From contig NZ_JAHTKP010000010.1 of assembly GCF_019192735.1 (NCBI RefSeq), forward strand, positions 62,001 through 126,000: a stretch of DNA of 64,000 nucleotides, read 5' to 3'. A model generated the notes under the pieces. That model saw nothing but the letters and a program-made list of their open reading frames with translations. It had not been told where the DNA came from and did not search any database. A program made the position numbers and the translations under genes. Shown here piece after piece: positions 23,491 through 31,164 of this stretch. The stretch comes from Kitasatospora aureofaciens (GTDB taxonomy: Bacteria; Actinomycetota; Actinomycetes; Streptomycetales; Streptomycetaceae). Positions within the stretch are counted from its first letter, which is position 1; every line of letters begins with the position of its first letter.

Positions 23491-23686
23491 GACCGGTCGG
23501 ACCGAGGCCCAACGCACGCCCCGATCGGCGACGGCCTGTGCGCGGACGTCCACCCAAAGTGGCGATCGGCGCCCCCCGAACGGGCCCGGTTGACCGATTC
23601 CGGTCATGACAGGTAGTGGCCAGCTCCGGAATTTCCGATCCCGACAGGCATTACGTTCGGATCAGCCTTTCGAGGGAGGAAATTCC

Positions 23687-24217
23687 GTGAACAGCACTCA
23701 GCTCACGGACGAGCCCGAGTACGGCGTCTACCGCCGGATCATGACAATGATGTCGTCGTCCGGGACGCCGTTCCGTCTGATTCACCACCGTCCGGAAGGA
23801 CGCACCGCCGAGGCCAGTGAAATACGCGGGCATTCGCTCCGACAGGCCGCGAAATGCATCGTGGTCCGCACCAGGACCGCCGGGGGCCTGCCCCGACACA
23901 GTGTCGTCGTCGTGCCCGGTGATCGCCGGGTCGACCTGGAAGCCGTCACACACCATGTCGGCGGCGACCGGACGACGTTCGCCGACCGACCGACCGCGGA
24001 GCGGCTCACCCAGTGCCGCAGCGGATCCATCGTGCCCTTCACCTTCCACCGGGACCTTGAGCTGTTGGCCGACCCCACGCTGCTCGAGCCCGAGGAGATC
24101 TTCTTCAACGCGGCCCGGCTCGACCGCTCGCTGGCGGTCGCGCCCGCGGACTGGGCCGCCCTCGCCTGCCCGCTGATCAGGCCGGTGGCGCAGCGCGATC
24201 CGGTGGCCGTCGGCTGA
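23687..24217 (+). CDS. YbaK/EbsC-type aminoacyl-tRNA deacylase family protein
   Basis: This 176-aa protein matches the YbaK/ProX editing fold: HRPEGRTAEASEIRGHSLRQAAKCIVVR (about 30-55), VVVVPGDRRVDLEAV, the GSIVPFTFH strand and FFNAARLDRSLAVAPADW near the end. Relatives hydrolyse wrongly charged tRNAs. GTG 23687 is chosen because AGGGAGGA lies just before it; the frame to 23606 has no ribosome site. It is divergent from the LuxR regulator and convergent with the Hpg genes, ending at a shared terminator. A role in clearing tRNAs mischarged with a non-protein amino acid made by the pathway is attractive but speculative. Confidence 0.82.
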   Translation: MNSTQLTDEPEYGVYRRIMTMMSSSGTPFRLIHHRPEGRTAEASEIRGHSLRQAAKCIVVRTRTAGGLPRHSVVVVPGDRRVDLEAVTHHVGGDRTTFADRPTAERLTQCRSGSIVPFTFHRDLELLADPTLLEPEEIFFNAARLDRSLAVAPADWAALACPLIRPVAQRDPVAVG

Positions 24218-24239
24218 TCGAGCCGCGGGCCACCGCCAC

Positions 24240-24286
24240 GGCGGAGCTCCGGGGGTGCGGCAATCCCGCACCCCCGGAGCTCCGCC
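24240..24286. terminator. 21-bp-stem bidirectional terminator
   Basis: A perfect stem (24240-24260 with 24266-24286) and a 5-base loop lie between the convergent ends of the YbaK-like and prephenate dehydrogenase genes. Confidence 0.9.
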
Positions 24287-24291
24287 TTCGG

Positions 24292-25404
24292 TCATCGGGA
24301 ACCGGCCGCGACCGCCGCCTCCTCCGCCACGGTCCAGCCGTCTGCGTCCAGCAGCCGGGAGAGCGCCGACGCGGACTGCTGCTGCACGAGCAGCTCGACC
24401 AGGCCGCGGGGCCGGTCCATCGAGTGCTCGATCCGGACGTCCTCGATGTTCACCCCGATCTCGCCCACCGCGGTGAACAGCCGTGCCAGGGCGCCCGGTT
24501 GGTCCGGCACCAGCACCGGGACGGGGGTGAGGTCGGTGAGCGGTGTGCCCGACTTGTGGGCGACCCGCGCCCGCCCGCGGTTGCCGTGCCGCAGGACGTC
24601 GTCCAGGGTGGCCGCGGCGTGCTTGCGCCGTGCGGTGTCGCTGCCGGCCAGGCCCCGCAGGGCGGTGATCGCCCGGCCGAGGTCGGCGGCGTACTCGTCG
24701 AGGACGTCCGCGACGGCGGCGGCGTTGGCGTCCAGGATGTCGCCCCAGAGGCCGGGGTCCCCCGCCGCGATGCGGGTGACGTCCCGCACCCCCTGGCCCG
24801 AGACCCGGATGCTGTCCTCCCCCGCGTCCGCCAGGCGGGCCGCCATCAGGGACGAGACCAGGTGCGGGGCGTGCGAGATGAGGGCGACGGCGCGGTCGTG
24901 CGCGGCGACGTCCATCACCACCGGCGTGCCGCCGCACAGCGAGGCGAGCTCCAGGGCGCGGTTGAGCGTCTCCTGGCCGGTGTGCGCGGACGGCGTGAGC
25001 ACCCACGGCCGGCCCTCGAACAGGTCGGCCCGGCCGGCGAGCGGCCCGGAGCGTTCGGTGCCGGCCATCGGATGCCCGCCGATGTAGCTGGCCGGGTCCG
25101 CCCCGGCGCGCCCGATCTCGTCGTGCGGCTGCGCCTTCACGCTGGCGACGTCGGTGTAGGCACGGGCCAGGCCGTCGCGCTGCGCCTGCGCCAGGACGGT
25201 ACCGACGTGCGCGGGCGGCACGGCGAGGACGGCGAGGTCGACCGGCGCGTCCGGTGCGGCCAGCGAGCCCGCGCCCATGGCCTCCGCCGTCCTGGCCGCC
25301 GTCCGGTTCACGTCGTCCAGGTACACCGCCACCCCGTGCCGGGTCAGCGCGAGGGCGACGGAGGTGCCGATCGCCCCGGTTCCGATGACGACGGCGCTCC
25401 TCAT
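24292..25404 (-). CDS. tyrA: prephenate dehydrogenase with C-terminal ACT domain
   Basis: This 370-aa protein converts prephenate to 4-hydroxyphenylpyruvate, the entry compound for Hpg. It has an N-terminal Rossmann site (VVIGTGAIGTSVALAL), the active-site GGHPMAGTERSG (about 110), SHAPHLVSSLMA (about 185) and a C-terminal ACT domain (VPVLVPDQPGALARLFTAVGEIG, about 300). Its ATG overlaps the stop of the upstream fusion gene (ATGA), so the two are translationally coupled. In an Hpg operon the role is to push shikimate flux to 4-hydroxyphenylpyruvate. The ACT domain may still confer tyrosine feedback. Confidence 0.92.
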   Translation of the reverse strand: MRSAVVIGTGAIGTSVALALTRHGVAVYLDDVNRTAARTAEAMGAGSLAAPDAPVDLAVLAVPPAHVGTVLAQAQRDGLARAYTDVASVKAQPHDEIGRAGADPASYIGGHPMAGTERSGPLAGRADLFEGRPWVLTPSAHTGQETLNRALELASLCGGTPVVMDVAAHDRAVALISHAPHLVSSLMAARLADAGEDSIRVSGQGVRDVTRIAAGDPGLWGDILDANAAAVADVLDEYAADLGRAITALRGLAGSDTARRKHAAATLDDVLRHGNRGRARVAHKSGTPLTDLTPVPVLVPDQPGALARLFTAVGEIGVNIEDVRIEHSMDRPRGLVELLVQQQSASALSRLLDADGWTVAEEAAVAAGSR

Positions 25405-27851
25405 CGGCCGGGCCCGTCGACGGCTGTGGCCGCGGCTTCGGCCTCGACGAAGCGCGCCAGCCGGGCGATGCCGTCCTCGACGTCCGCGCGGGTCAGGTAG
25501 CTGAAGGAGAGTCGCATTTCGTGCTCGCCCCCTCCCTGGGGGTAGAAGTACGACATCGGGGTCCAGATGACGCCGTGCTCCTCGGCGGAGCGCAGCAGGG
25601 CGGTGTTGTCCACCGCGAACGGGACGTTGACGGTGAGGAAGAACCCGCCGCTGGGGACGTTCCAGCTGATGCCGAGTTCGCGGCGCCGCGCCTCGGGGAA
25701 GTGCCGCTCCAACTGCTCCAGCACGGCCGCCAGGACGTCCCCGTAGTGCGCGGCGGGCCCGGCGTTGAGCTCGGAGAGCCGCCCGTCGGCGGCCAGCAGC
25801 AGGCCGGCCACCGCGGCCTGGCTGAGCGGCGGGGTGTTCACCGTCACCATGCTCTTGATCTTGGCGAGTTCGTCGGCGAGCAGGCCGGTGGCCCCGGAGG
25901 CGTCCTCGACCGGCTGGTCCGCGACCACGAACCCGATCCGCGCGCCGGGGAAGGCCGTCTTGGAGTACGAGCCGAGGTGAACGACCCGGCGGCCGGTGTC
26001 GAGCGACTTGAGCGTGGGCAGCCGTGTGCCGGTGCTGACCAGGCGGTAGGGGTTGTCCTCGATCAGGAGCAGGTCGAGGCGCTCCGCGAGCGCGAGCAGG
26101 TCCTCGCGGGTCTGCCGGGGCATGGTGTTGCCGGACGGGTTGGAGTGGTCGGGCACCACGTAGAGCGCGCGCGGGCGCCGCCCGCGGGCCCGCTCCGCCA
26201 GGACGGCCGCCTCGACCGCCGCGCAGGAGAGGCCGTCCGGTCCCTCCTCGATCGCGGTCACCGGGATGCCGAGCAGCGCGGCCGCGCCGGTGATCCCCAC
26301 GTAGCAGGGGCTGGTGGTGAGCAGGACGTCCTGCGGGCCGGCGAACAGCGCCCGAACGGTGAGGAACATCGCCTCCTGGCAGCCCACCGTGACCACGATC
26401 GACGCGGGGGTGACGTCGATGCCCTCGTCCTTGCGCAGCGAGTCGGCGATCAGCCCGTTGATCAGCCCGGCGGTGGGCCCGTACTGGAACAGCTTGGTCC
26501 GGATGCCCTCGGGGGTGTCGCCCTGCTCGGCCAGGTGGTCGAGGTAGCGGCGAATGTGCGTGAAGAGCTGCTCGGTGTCGAAGAAGCCCTCGTACGGCCG
26601 GCCCGGGGCGAAGGAGACCGCCTCGGGGTAGCGGATGGTCACCTCGTTGAGGAAGTTCATGGTGTCCAGCACCGGGTCGCTGACACTGGCGTGCAGTTCC
26701 TCCTTGCGCAGGACGCCCGGGGTGGACGGCTGTTCGGCCGGTGCGGCGGCACGCGGCGCGGGCACGGTGGACGGGCCTGGCTCCAGCACGGCGGGGCCCG
26801 CGTCGGCGGCCGAGCGGGTGCCGGTCAACAGCAGCGCGTCCTCGAACTCCCCGACCAGGATGTCGAACACGCCGGTGACACCGGTCTGCCCGGCCACCGC
26901 CAGGCCGTGCAGCACCGGGCGGCCCAGCAGGACGGCGTCGGCGCCGAGAGCGAGCGCCGTCAGCACGTCGGTGCCGCGCCGAACGCCGCCGTCCAGCAGC
27001 ACCGGGCAACGGCCGCCCACCGCGCCGGCGACGTCCGCCAGCACCTCCAGGGTCCCGTACGTGCCGTCGAGTTGGCGTCCGCCGTGGTTGGAGACGATGA
27101 CGCCGTCCACGCCGGCCTCGATCGCACGGGTGGCGTCCTCGCCCGTGGTGATCCCCTTGAGCAGGACGGGCAGGTTGCTGACCGACCGCAGCCAGGAGAC
27201 CACCGACCAGTCCAGCGCGGGGTCCAGTTCGGCGCGCCCGTGGCCGCTCGGCGAGGAGTAGTCGGCCGGCGGCAGGTTGGCCGGCACGATGCCCGCGGGC
27301 AGCCGGAAGTCGTTGCGCAGGTCGCGCAGCCGCCTGCCGAGCCGGGGCGTGTCCACCGTGAGAACGAGCGCCTCGAAGCCCGCCTGCTCGGCCCGCTCGA
27401 TGAGTTGACGGGTCGTCTCGCGGTCGCGGAAGCAGTAGACCTGCAGCCAGAGCGGCGAACTCGCGGCGGCGGCCAGCTTGTCGAAGGGCTGCCCGGCGAA
27501 GGTGCTCACCACGACCGGCAGGCCCGCCACCCCGGCCGCCTGCACGGTGGCGATCTCGCCCCCGGGGTGGACCAGCGTGTGGTATGCCATCGGGGCCACC
27601 CCCACCGGGGCAGCCCAGCGGCGGCCGAGCACCGTGACCGAGGTGTCGACCTCGCTCACCCCGGTCAGCACCCGGGTGCGCAGCCGCATCCGGTCGAAGG
27701 CCAGGAGGTTCCGGGAGAGCGTCCGCTCCTCCCCCGCCCCGCCCTGGATGAAGTCCCAGAGCGACGGGTCCAGGCGCTCACGGGCCAGCGCGGCGTAGTC
27801 GTCCAGGGTCAGCGCCTGCGGAGCCGCGCTCCGCGCGGTGTCGGCCGTCAC
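25401..27851 (-). CDS. hmo-hpgT: fused 4-hydroxymandelate oxidase / Hpg aminotransferase
   Basis: This 816-aa protein joins two Hpg enzymes. Residues about 10-360 are an FMN-dependent alpha-hydroxyacid oxidase (GVAPMAYHTLVHPGGE, LQVYCFRDRE, active-site IVSNHGGRQLDG, VLLDGGVRRGTDVL) expected to oxidise 4-hydroxymandelate to the keto acid. An Ala/Pro-rich linker (about 370-405) leads to a fold-type I aminotransferase (about 420-810; VTVGCQEAMFLTVRALF, YVVPDHSNPSGNTMP, PLP lysine in SYSKTAFPGARIGF) that makes Hpg. The start is taken as GTG 27851 with GGGAGG upstream; its GTGA overlaps the stop of an 18-codon upstream ORF. In several clusters these are separate genes. It carries its own upstream palindrome (site G). 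Confidence 0.92.
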   Translation of the reverse strand: MTADTARSAAPQALTLDDYAALARERLDPSLWDFIQGGAGEERTLSRNLLAFDRMRLRTRVLTGVSEVDTSVTVLGRRWAAPVGVAPMAYHTLVHPGGEIATVQAAGVAGLPVVVSTFAGQPFDKLAAAASSPLWLQVYCFRDRETTRQLIERAEQAGFEALVLTVDTPRLGRRLRDLRNDFRLPAGIVPANLPPADYSSPSGHGRAELDPALDWSVVSWLRSVSNLPVLLKGITTGEDATRAIEAGVDGVIVSNHGGRQLDGTYGTLEVLADVAGAVGGRCPVLLDGGVRRGTDVLTALALGADAVLLGRPVLHGLAVAGQTGVTGVFDILVGEFEDALLLTGTRSAADAGPAVLEPGPSTVPAPRAAAPAEQPSTPGVLRKEELHASVSDPVLDTMNFLNEVTIRYPEAVSFAPGRPYEGFFDTEQLFTHIRRYLDHLAEQGDTPEGIRTKLFQYGPTAGLINGLIADSLRKDEGIDVTPASIVVTVGCQEAMFLTVRALFAGPQDVLLTTSPCYVGITGAAALLGIPVTAIEEGPDGLSCAAVEAAVLAERARGRRPRALYVVPDHSNPSGNTMPRQTREDLLALAERLDLLLIEDNPYRLVSTGTRLPTLKSLDTGRRVVHLGSYSKTAFPGARIGFVVADQPVEDASGATGLLADELAKIKSMVTVNTPPLSQAAVAGLLLAADGRLSELNAGPAAHYGDVLAAVLEQLERHFPEARRRELGISWNVPSGGFFLTVNVPFAVDNTALLRSAEEHGVIWTPMSYFYPQGGGEHEMRLSFSYLTRADVEDGIARLARFVEAEAAATAVDGPGR

Positions 27852-27904
27852 GGGGTGACCGCCTCCCTCGAGGGCGTCGCGAGCGCGAAGTGGTGTGCGT
27901 ACAT
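27848..27904 (-). CDS. 18-codon upstream ORF coupled to the Hpg fusion gene
   Basis: ATG 27904, after GGAACTCACC, opens MYAHHFALATPSREAVTP and stops in a GTGA overlap with the fusion gene start. It may be a leader that controls translation. It contains two adjacent His codons but no run of aromatic codons that would suggest amino-acid attenuation. Confidence 0.35.
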   Translation of the reverse strand: MYAHHFALATPSREAVTP

Positions 27905-27985
27905 GGTGAGTTCCCATCCGACGGTTGGAAGCGATGTCGATTAGACGTCACCGCCGACCGGTCCGACGTCGGCCCCATAGCAGAT

Positions 27986-28001
27986 CGACAACTTACTGAC
28001 A
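27986..28001. promoter_or_regulatory. regulon palindrome (site G) upstream of the Hpg genes
   Basis: CGACAACTTACTGACA, 135-150 bases before the GTG of the fusion gene. It matches the best site at 11 of 16 bases and keeps the palindromic (T/C)GxCA...TGxCA layout. Confidence 0.45.
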
Positions 28002-28076
28002 GGATCGGGGAGTCCGCTGCTGCCGGGGACGGCCCGACGACGCCGACACCACTGCACGGTCAAGGCGCCAACGCGA

Positions 28077-28127
28077 CGGCGGGGAGAGGGATTCGCGCGT
28101 ACACACCGCGAATCCCTCTCCCCGCCG
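28077..28127 (-). terminator. 21-bp-stem terminator downstream of the peptidoglycan-binding gene
   Basis: A perfect stem (28077-28097 with 28107-28127) and a 9-base loop lie 32 bases beyond the stop of the secreted protein gene, insulating the Hpg promoter. Confidence 0.85.
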
Positions 28128-28159
28128 CCGTCAACGGTCGTTCTCCGCCGATGCGTTGG

Positions 28160-28573
28160 TCAGCGCGGAATCAGGGTGGGGCAGCTGCCGGTGAGCCAAG
28201 CCTTCCGGGCGGCGTTGTCCCCGGGGTTGACCCACATGAAGTCGAGCCACACGGACTTGTAGAGCTTGCTCCCGGTGGTGGCGTCGACCACGCCGGTCGC
28301 CGGCAGCTGACTGTTCGTGATCATCACGTTGGTCATCGGCTGGAACTTGGCCACGGCGTCGGCGGTGCTCTGGCCGTAGACGCCGTCCTCCGCGAGGCCG
28401 GAGCCGATCTCAAGGTTCAGCGCCTGTTGAACACAGGTGACCGCTGGGCCGGAGTCCCCCAGCTGGAGGGTCGTGGCCGCGGTGGCGGCACCGGCCGAGC
28501 CGACGGCCAGACCGAGGACGGCACCCGCACCGAGGGTGAGGGTGGCGGCACGAAGAGCCCAAGTCTTACGCAA
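28160..28573 (-). CDS. secreted peptidoglycan-binding-domain protein
   Basis: This 137-aa protein starts with a clear signal peptide (MRKTWALRAATLTLGAGAVL then an Ala-rich cleavage region near residue 30). A single PG_binding_1 repeat follows (TLQLGDSGPAVTCVQQALNL and EDGVYGQSTADAVAKFQ, about 35-85). The rest has no domain I recognise. It starts at TTG 28573, supported by GAGGAGG eight bases upstream. It is probably an extracellular wall-binding protein. Its link with the antibiotic cluster is unknown; it may be a bystander with its own terminator. Confidence 0.8.
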   Translation of the reverse strand: MRKTWALRAATLTLGAGAVLGLAVGSAGAATAATTLQLGDSGPAVTCVQQALNLEIGSGLAEDGVYGQSTADAVAKFQPMTNVMITNSQLPATGVVDATTGSKLYKSVWLDFMWVNPGDNAARKAWLTGSCPTLIPR

Positions 28574-28723
28574 GGGTTGAACCTCCTCGTTTCAGCGGAA
28601 GATGCTTCAGGGCGGTGCGTTGTGTCGGGCCCGACCCGGTCAATCCTGCGCCCACCAACGGGCGGAGCAGCCGCTTCCGGGGGCTCTTGACCACAAGCGG
28701 ACAGAATCTCCGGAGGCCGCCCA

Positions 28724-29335
28724 TCACCCGGCGACGGCGGCTTCAACCTTCCGCTGCGTGCCGCCGACCGACTCGGCGGCCTTGCGACGGCGGTAGTAGT
28801 GCACGGTGAGGATGCCGAGCAGCGGCCCCCAGGCGGCCAGCGGCCAGTACGACGCGTAGAAGACGAAGACCTGCCAGCCGTGCGTGCCCACACCGGGGTC
28901 GACGCCGCCGTCGACCCTGCGACCGAAACTGATCATGATCATCGAGTACGGCCAGAGCAGGGTGTTGAACGTCGCGCCGAGGCCGGCCGGGATGACCGCG
29001 GCGAGGATCGGCACCCGCCGGCCACCCAGCCACGGGATCCACCGGGGCCACACCTCACCCCACTCGCTCACCAGGCCGAACGCCAGGAACGCCAGGGCCT
29101 CACTGACCGCGCTCAGCCCGAGGACGTACCACCACTCGCCGCCGAACCAGGCCGGCGGCGGGCGGCCGTCGCCCGGGGCGTCCATCAGCGGAACCCGGAA
29201 GTCGACGCTCACGACCCGCCAGAGCCCGGCGGGCAGCACGGTCATCGAAATCGCGAACGCGACCCACACCGCCCATCTGGGCACGCCCGCCGCCGTCCGG
29301 CCGTGCAGCCGTTCCAGAAAAGAGCGAGCGGTCAT
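28724..29335 (-). CDS. four-helix integral membrane protein, function unknown
   Basis: This 203-aa protein has four hydrophobic helices (about 20-45 AVWVAFAISMTVLPAGLW; 75-97 WWYVLGLSAVSEALAFLAFG; 113-140 AAVIPAGLGATFNTLLWPYS; 160-183 FYASYWPLAAWGPLLGIL) and a basic C-terminal tail. ATG 29335 follows AGGAGGTTCCCCC; the longer frame to 29455 is soluble sequence and unlikely. I do not recognise a family. It lies between a secreted protein and a P450, all on the minus strand. Confidence 0.75.
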   Translation of the reverse strand: MTARSFLERLHGRTAAGVPRWAVWVAFAISMTVLPAGLWRVVSVDFRVPLMDAPGDGRPPPAWFGGEWWYVLGLSAVSEALAFLAFGLVSEWGEVWPRWIPWLGGRRVPILAAVIPAGLGATFNTLLWPYSMIMISFGRRVDGGVDPGVGTHGWQVFVFYASYWPLAAWGPLLGILTVHYYRRRKAAESVGGTQRKVEAAVAG

Positions 29336-29535
29336 GGGGGAACCTCCTGGTCCGGGCGCCCGGTCGGTGCGGACGGTCTGCTGCGTCCGCACCGACCCCG
29401 TGGGCAGTGCTACCTTGCTGAATCGATGATCGCGGTGAGCGCCGTAGCGACACATCCGCCCTGAGAACGGAGCGACTCACTCTCGCGGGGGAGTCGGATC
29501 CACACCTTGCGCAGGAGCTGCGCGGGCGCGGCGGG

Positions 29536-30759
29536 TCAGCCGACGAGGAGCGGAAGCCGCTCCAGCAGCCGGGCGGGGAACATCTTGTGGGTGATCTCCT
29601 CGGACGGCACCGCGAGCTCGATCCGGTCGTACCGGTCGAGCAGGGCCGTCACGGCCGCCTCGGCGATCAGTTTGCCGAGCGAGGCGCCCAGGCAGTGGTG
29701 GATGCCGTGGCCGAAGCCGATGTGGCCGGCCGTGCTGCGGCGGATGTCGAAGGTGTCCGGGTCGGGGAACTGCGCCGGATCGCGGTTCGCCGACCCGTTC
29801 GCGACCATGACGAGGTCGCCGGCCGCGATGGACACGCCGCCGAGATCGAGCGCGTCCGCCGCGACCCACGGCATGGAGATGTGCACCGTCGTCTCGTACC
29901 GGGCGAACTCGTCGACGGCTCCGGACAGCAGGGACCGGTCCGCGCGGAGCAGCGCGAGCTGCTCGGGATTCTTCAGCAGGGACAGCATGCCGTTGCCGAT
30001 CAGGTGGCTGCTCGGGCCGGAGCCCGCACTCATCACCTGGAAAATCATGGAGACGAGCTCCTCCTCGCTGATCCCCCCCTCGTGGTCGAGGACCTGGATC
30101 AGGTCCGTGAGCAGGTCCTCCCCCGGGTTCGCGCGGCGGCGGGCGATCCAGCTCAGCACCAGTTGAGCCATCTCCTCGGCGATCGGGCCCATGGTGTCCG
30201 CTGACGCCTCGTTCAGGGCCACGCACTGGTCCCGGAACTGGATCTGGTCCTCGCCGGGAACGCCCAGCAGCTCGCACAGGACCATGACGGGCATCGGGTA
30301 CGCCAGCGCCGTCAGCAGGTCCACCTCCGGCTGACCGTCTACGGCGTCGAGGAGCCCCTCGGCCACCTTCGCGATCCGCGGCTTCAGCAGCCGGAGCCGG
30401 TGCATGGTGAACGCCCGGCCGACGAGGCCGCGCAGCCGGGTGTGGTCCGGCGGGTCCATCGCCAGCAGGTGGCTGGTGAGCACCCGTTCACCGAACGAGC
30501 GCTCCGCGCGCGACGGCATGTGGGCAACGCCGGCCTGCGCCGCGGCGGCCTTGGCCATGAGGTCCTGGTCCTTGACCAGCCGGTGGTCGGTCAGTGCGGC
30601 ACGCGCCTCGGCGTACCGGACCACCAGCCACACGGGCATCGGCCCCATGCCGACGCGAACCACCGGGGCCTGCTCGCGGAACCGCGCGTAGTGCGGGTAC
30701 GGGTCCCGGAAGAAGTCCGGGCCAAGGACCTCGGGTGCCTCTGCGCTCGTCTGCGTCAT
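29536..30759 (-). CDS. cytochrome P450 with an unusual I-helix
   Basis: This 407-aa soluble bacterial P450 has its heme Cys in FGHGIHHCLGASLGK (about 350), ExxR as EFAR (about 282) and DPPDHTRLRGLVGRAF (about 100). The I-helix oxygen-binding segment, normally AGxE/DTT, reads AGSGPSS, so both the acid and the conserved threonine are gone. This can mean substrate-assisted oxygen activation, as in P450s that lack the threonine, or an atypical reaction such as oxidative coupling. Its promoter region holds the most perfect palindrome of the regulon (site H), shared with the divergent FAD enzyme. In an aromatic peptide pathway an aryl coupling or side-chain oxidation is plausible. Confidence 0.88.
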   Translation of the reverse strand: MTQTSAEAPEVLGPDFFRDPYPHYARFREQAPVVRVGMGPMPVWLVVRYAEARAALTDHRLVKDQDLMAKAAAAQAGVAHMPSRAERSFGERVLTSHLLAMDPPDHTRLRGLVGRAFTMHRLRLLKPRIAKVAEGLLDAVDGQPEVDLLTALAYPMPVMVLCELLGVPGEDQIQFRDQCVALNEASADTMGPIAEEMAQLVLSWIARRRANPGEDLLTDLIQVLDHEGGISEEELVSMIFQVMSAGSGPSSHLIGNGMLSLLKNPEQLALLRADRSLLSGAVDEFARYETTVHISMPWVAADALDLGGVSIAAGDLVMVANGSANRDPAQFPDPDTFDIRRSTAGHIGFGHGIHHCLGASLGKLIAEAAVTALLDRYDRIELAVPSEEITHKMFPARLLERLPLLVG

Positions 30760-31164
30760 CTCATGTCTTCCTCTCGAATCCGCCCCCGGTACCGGGAGAG
30801 TGCGTGACTACCTCTACCAAGCGCGGCCCGGCCGAGCCCCAAGGAATTCAATATTTGATTGCACGGGCCGTCAGCTCACTGTCGACAACCGGCCGAAACT
30901 GGCCGTGGACAGCTCAAACAGCCCATATGGGAAGGCATTTCAGAATGCCAGCAGGGTGGCAACTAGCTGCCAGTCCGATGGACGCCCGGCACGGCACCGG
31001 CAATACTCCGGTGGAATAGCGGCCGACGACAGGCGTTTTCGCCGGACGGCCCGGGCATGCGCGCTCCGGTGCATTGCCGCTCCGGGTGGCGAAACACAGT
31101 GATCCCGGACAGAACTGCCGATGGATCACTCCGCACCTTCCATTTATCGATAGGTGACTGAGAA
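30760..31164. promoter_or_regulatory. 405-bp divergent promoter region, P450 / FAD enzyme
   Basis: No gene is seen. The central part is unusually AT-rich for this DNA (about 30840-30950). It holds site H almost exactly midway between the two starts, with promoter-like boxes on both sides. Confidence 0.5.
30922..31008. promoter_or_regulatory. regulon palindrome (site H), best copy, with flanking divergent promoters
   Basis: TGGCAACTAGCTGCCA at 30957-30972 is nearly fully self-complementary. Leftward: 6-base gap, TGGCAT (30945-30950), 17 bases, TATGGG (30922-30927) for the P450. Rightward: 6-base gap, TGGACG (30979-30984), 18 bases, ATACTC (31003-31008) for the FAD enzyme. Confidence 0.65.
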
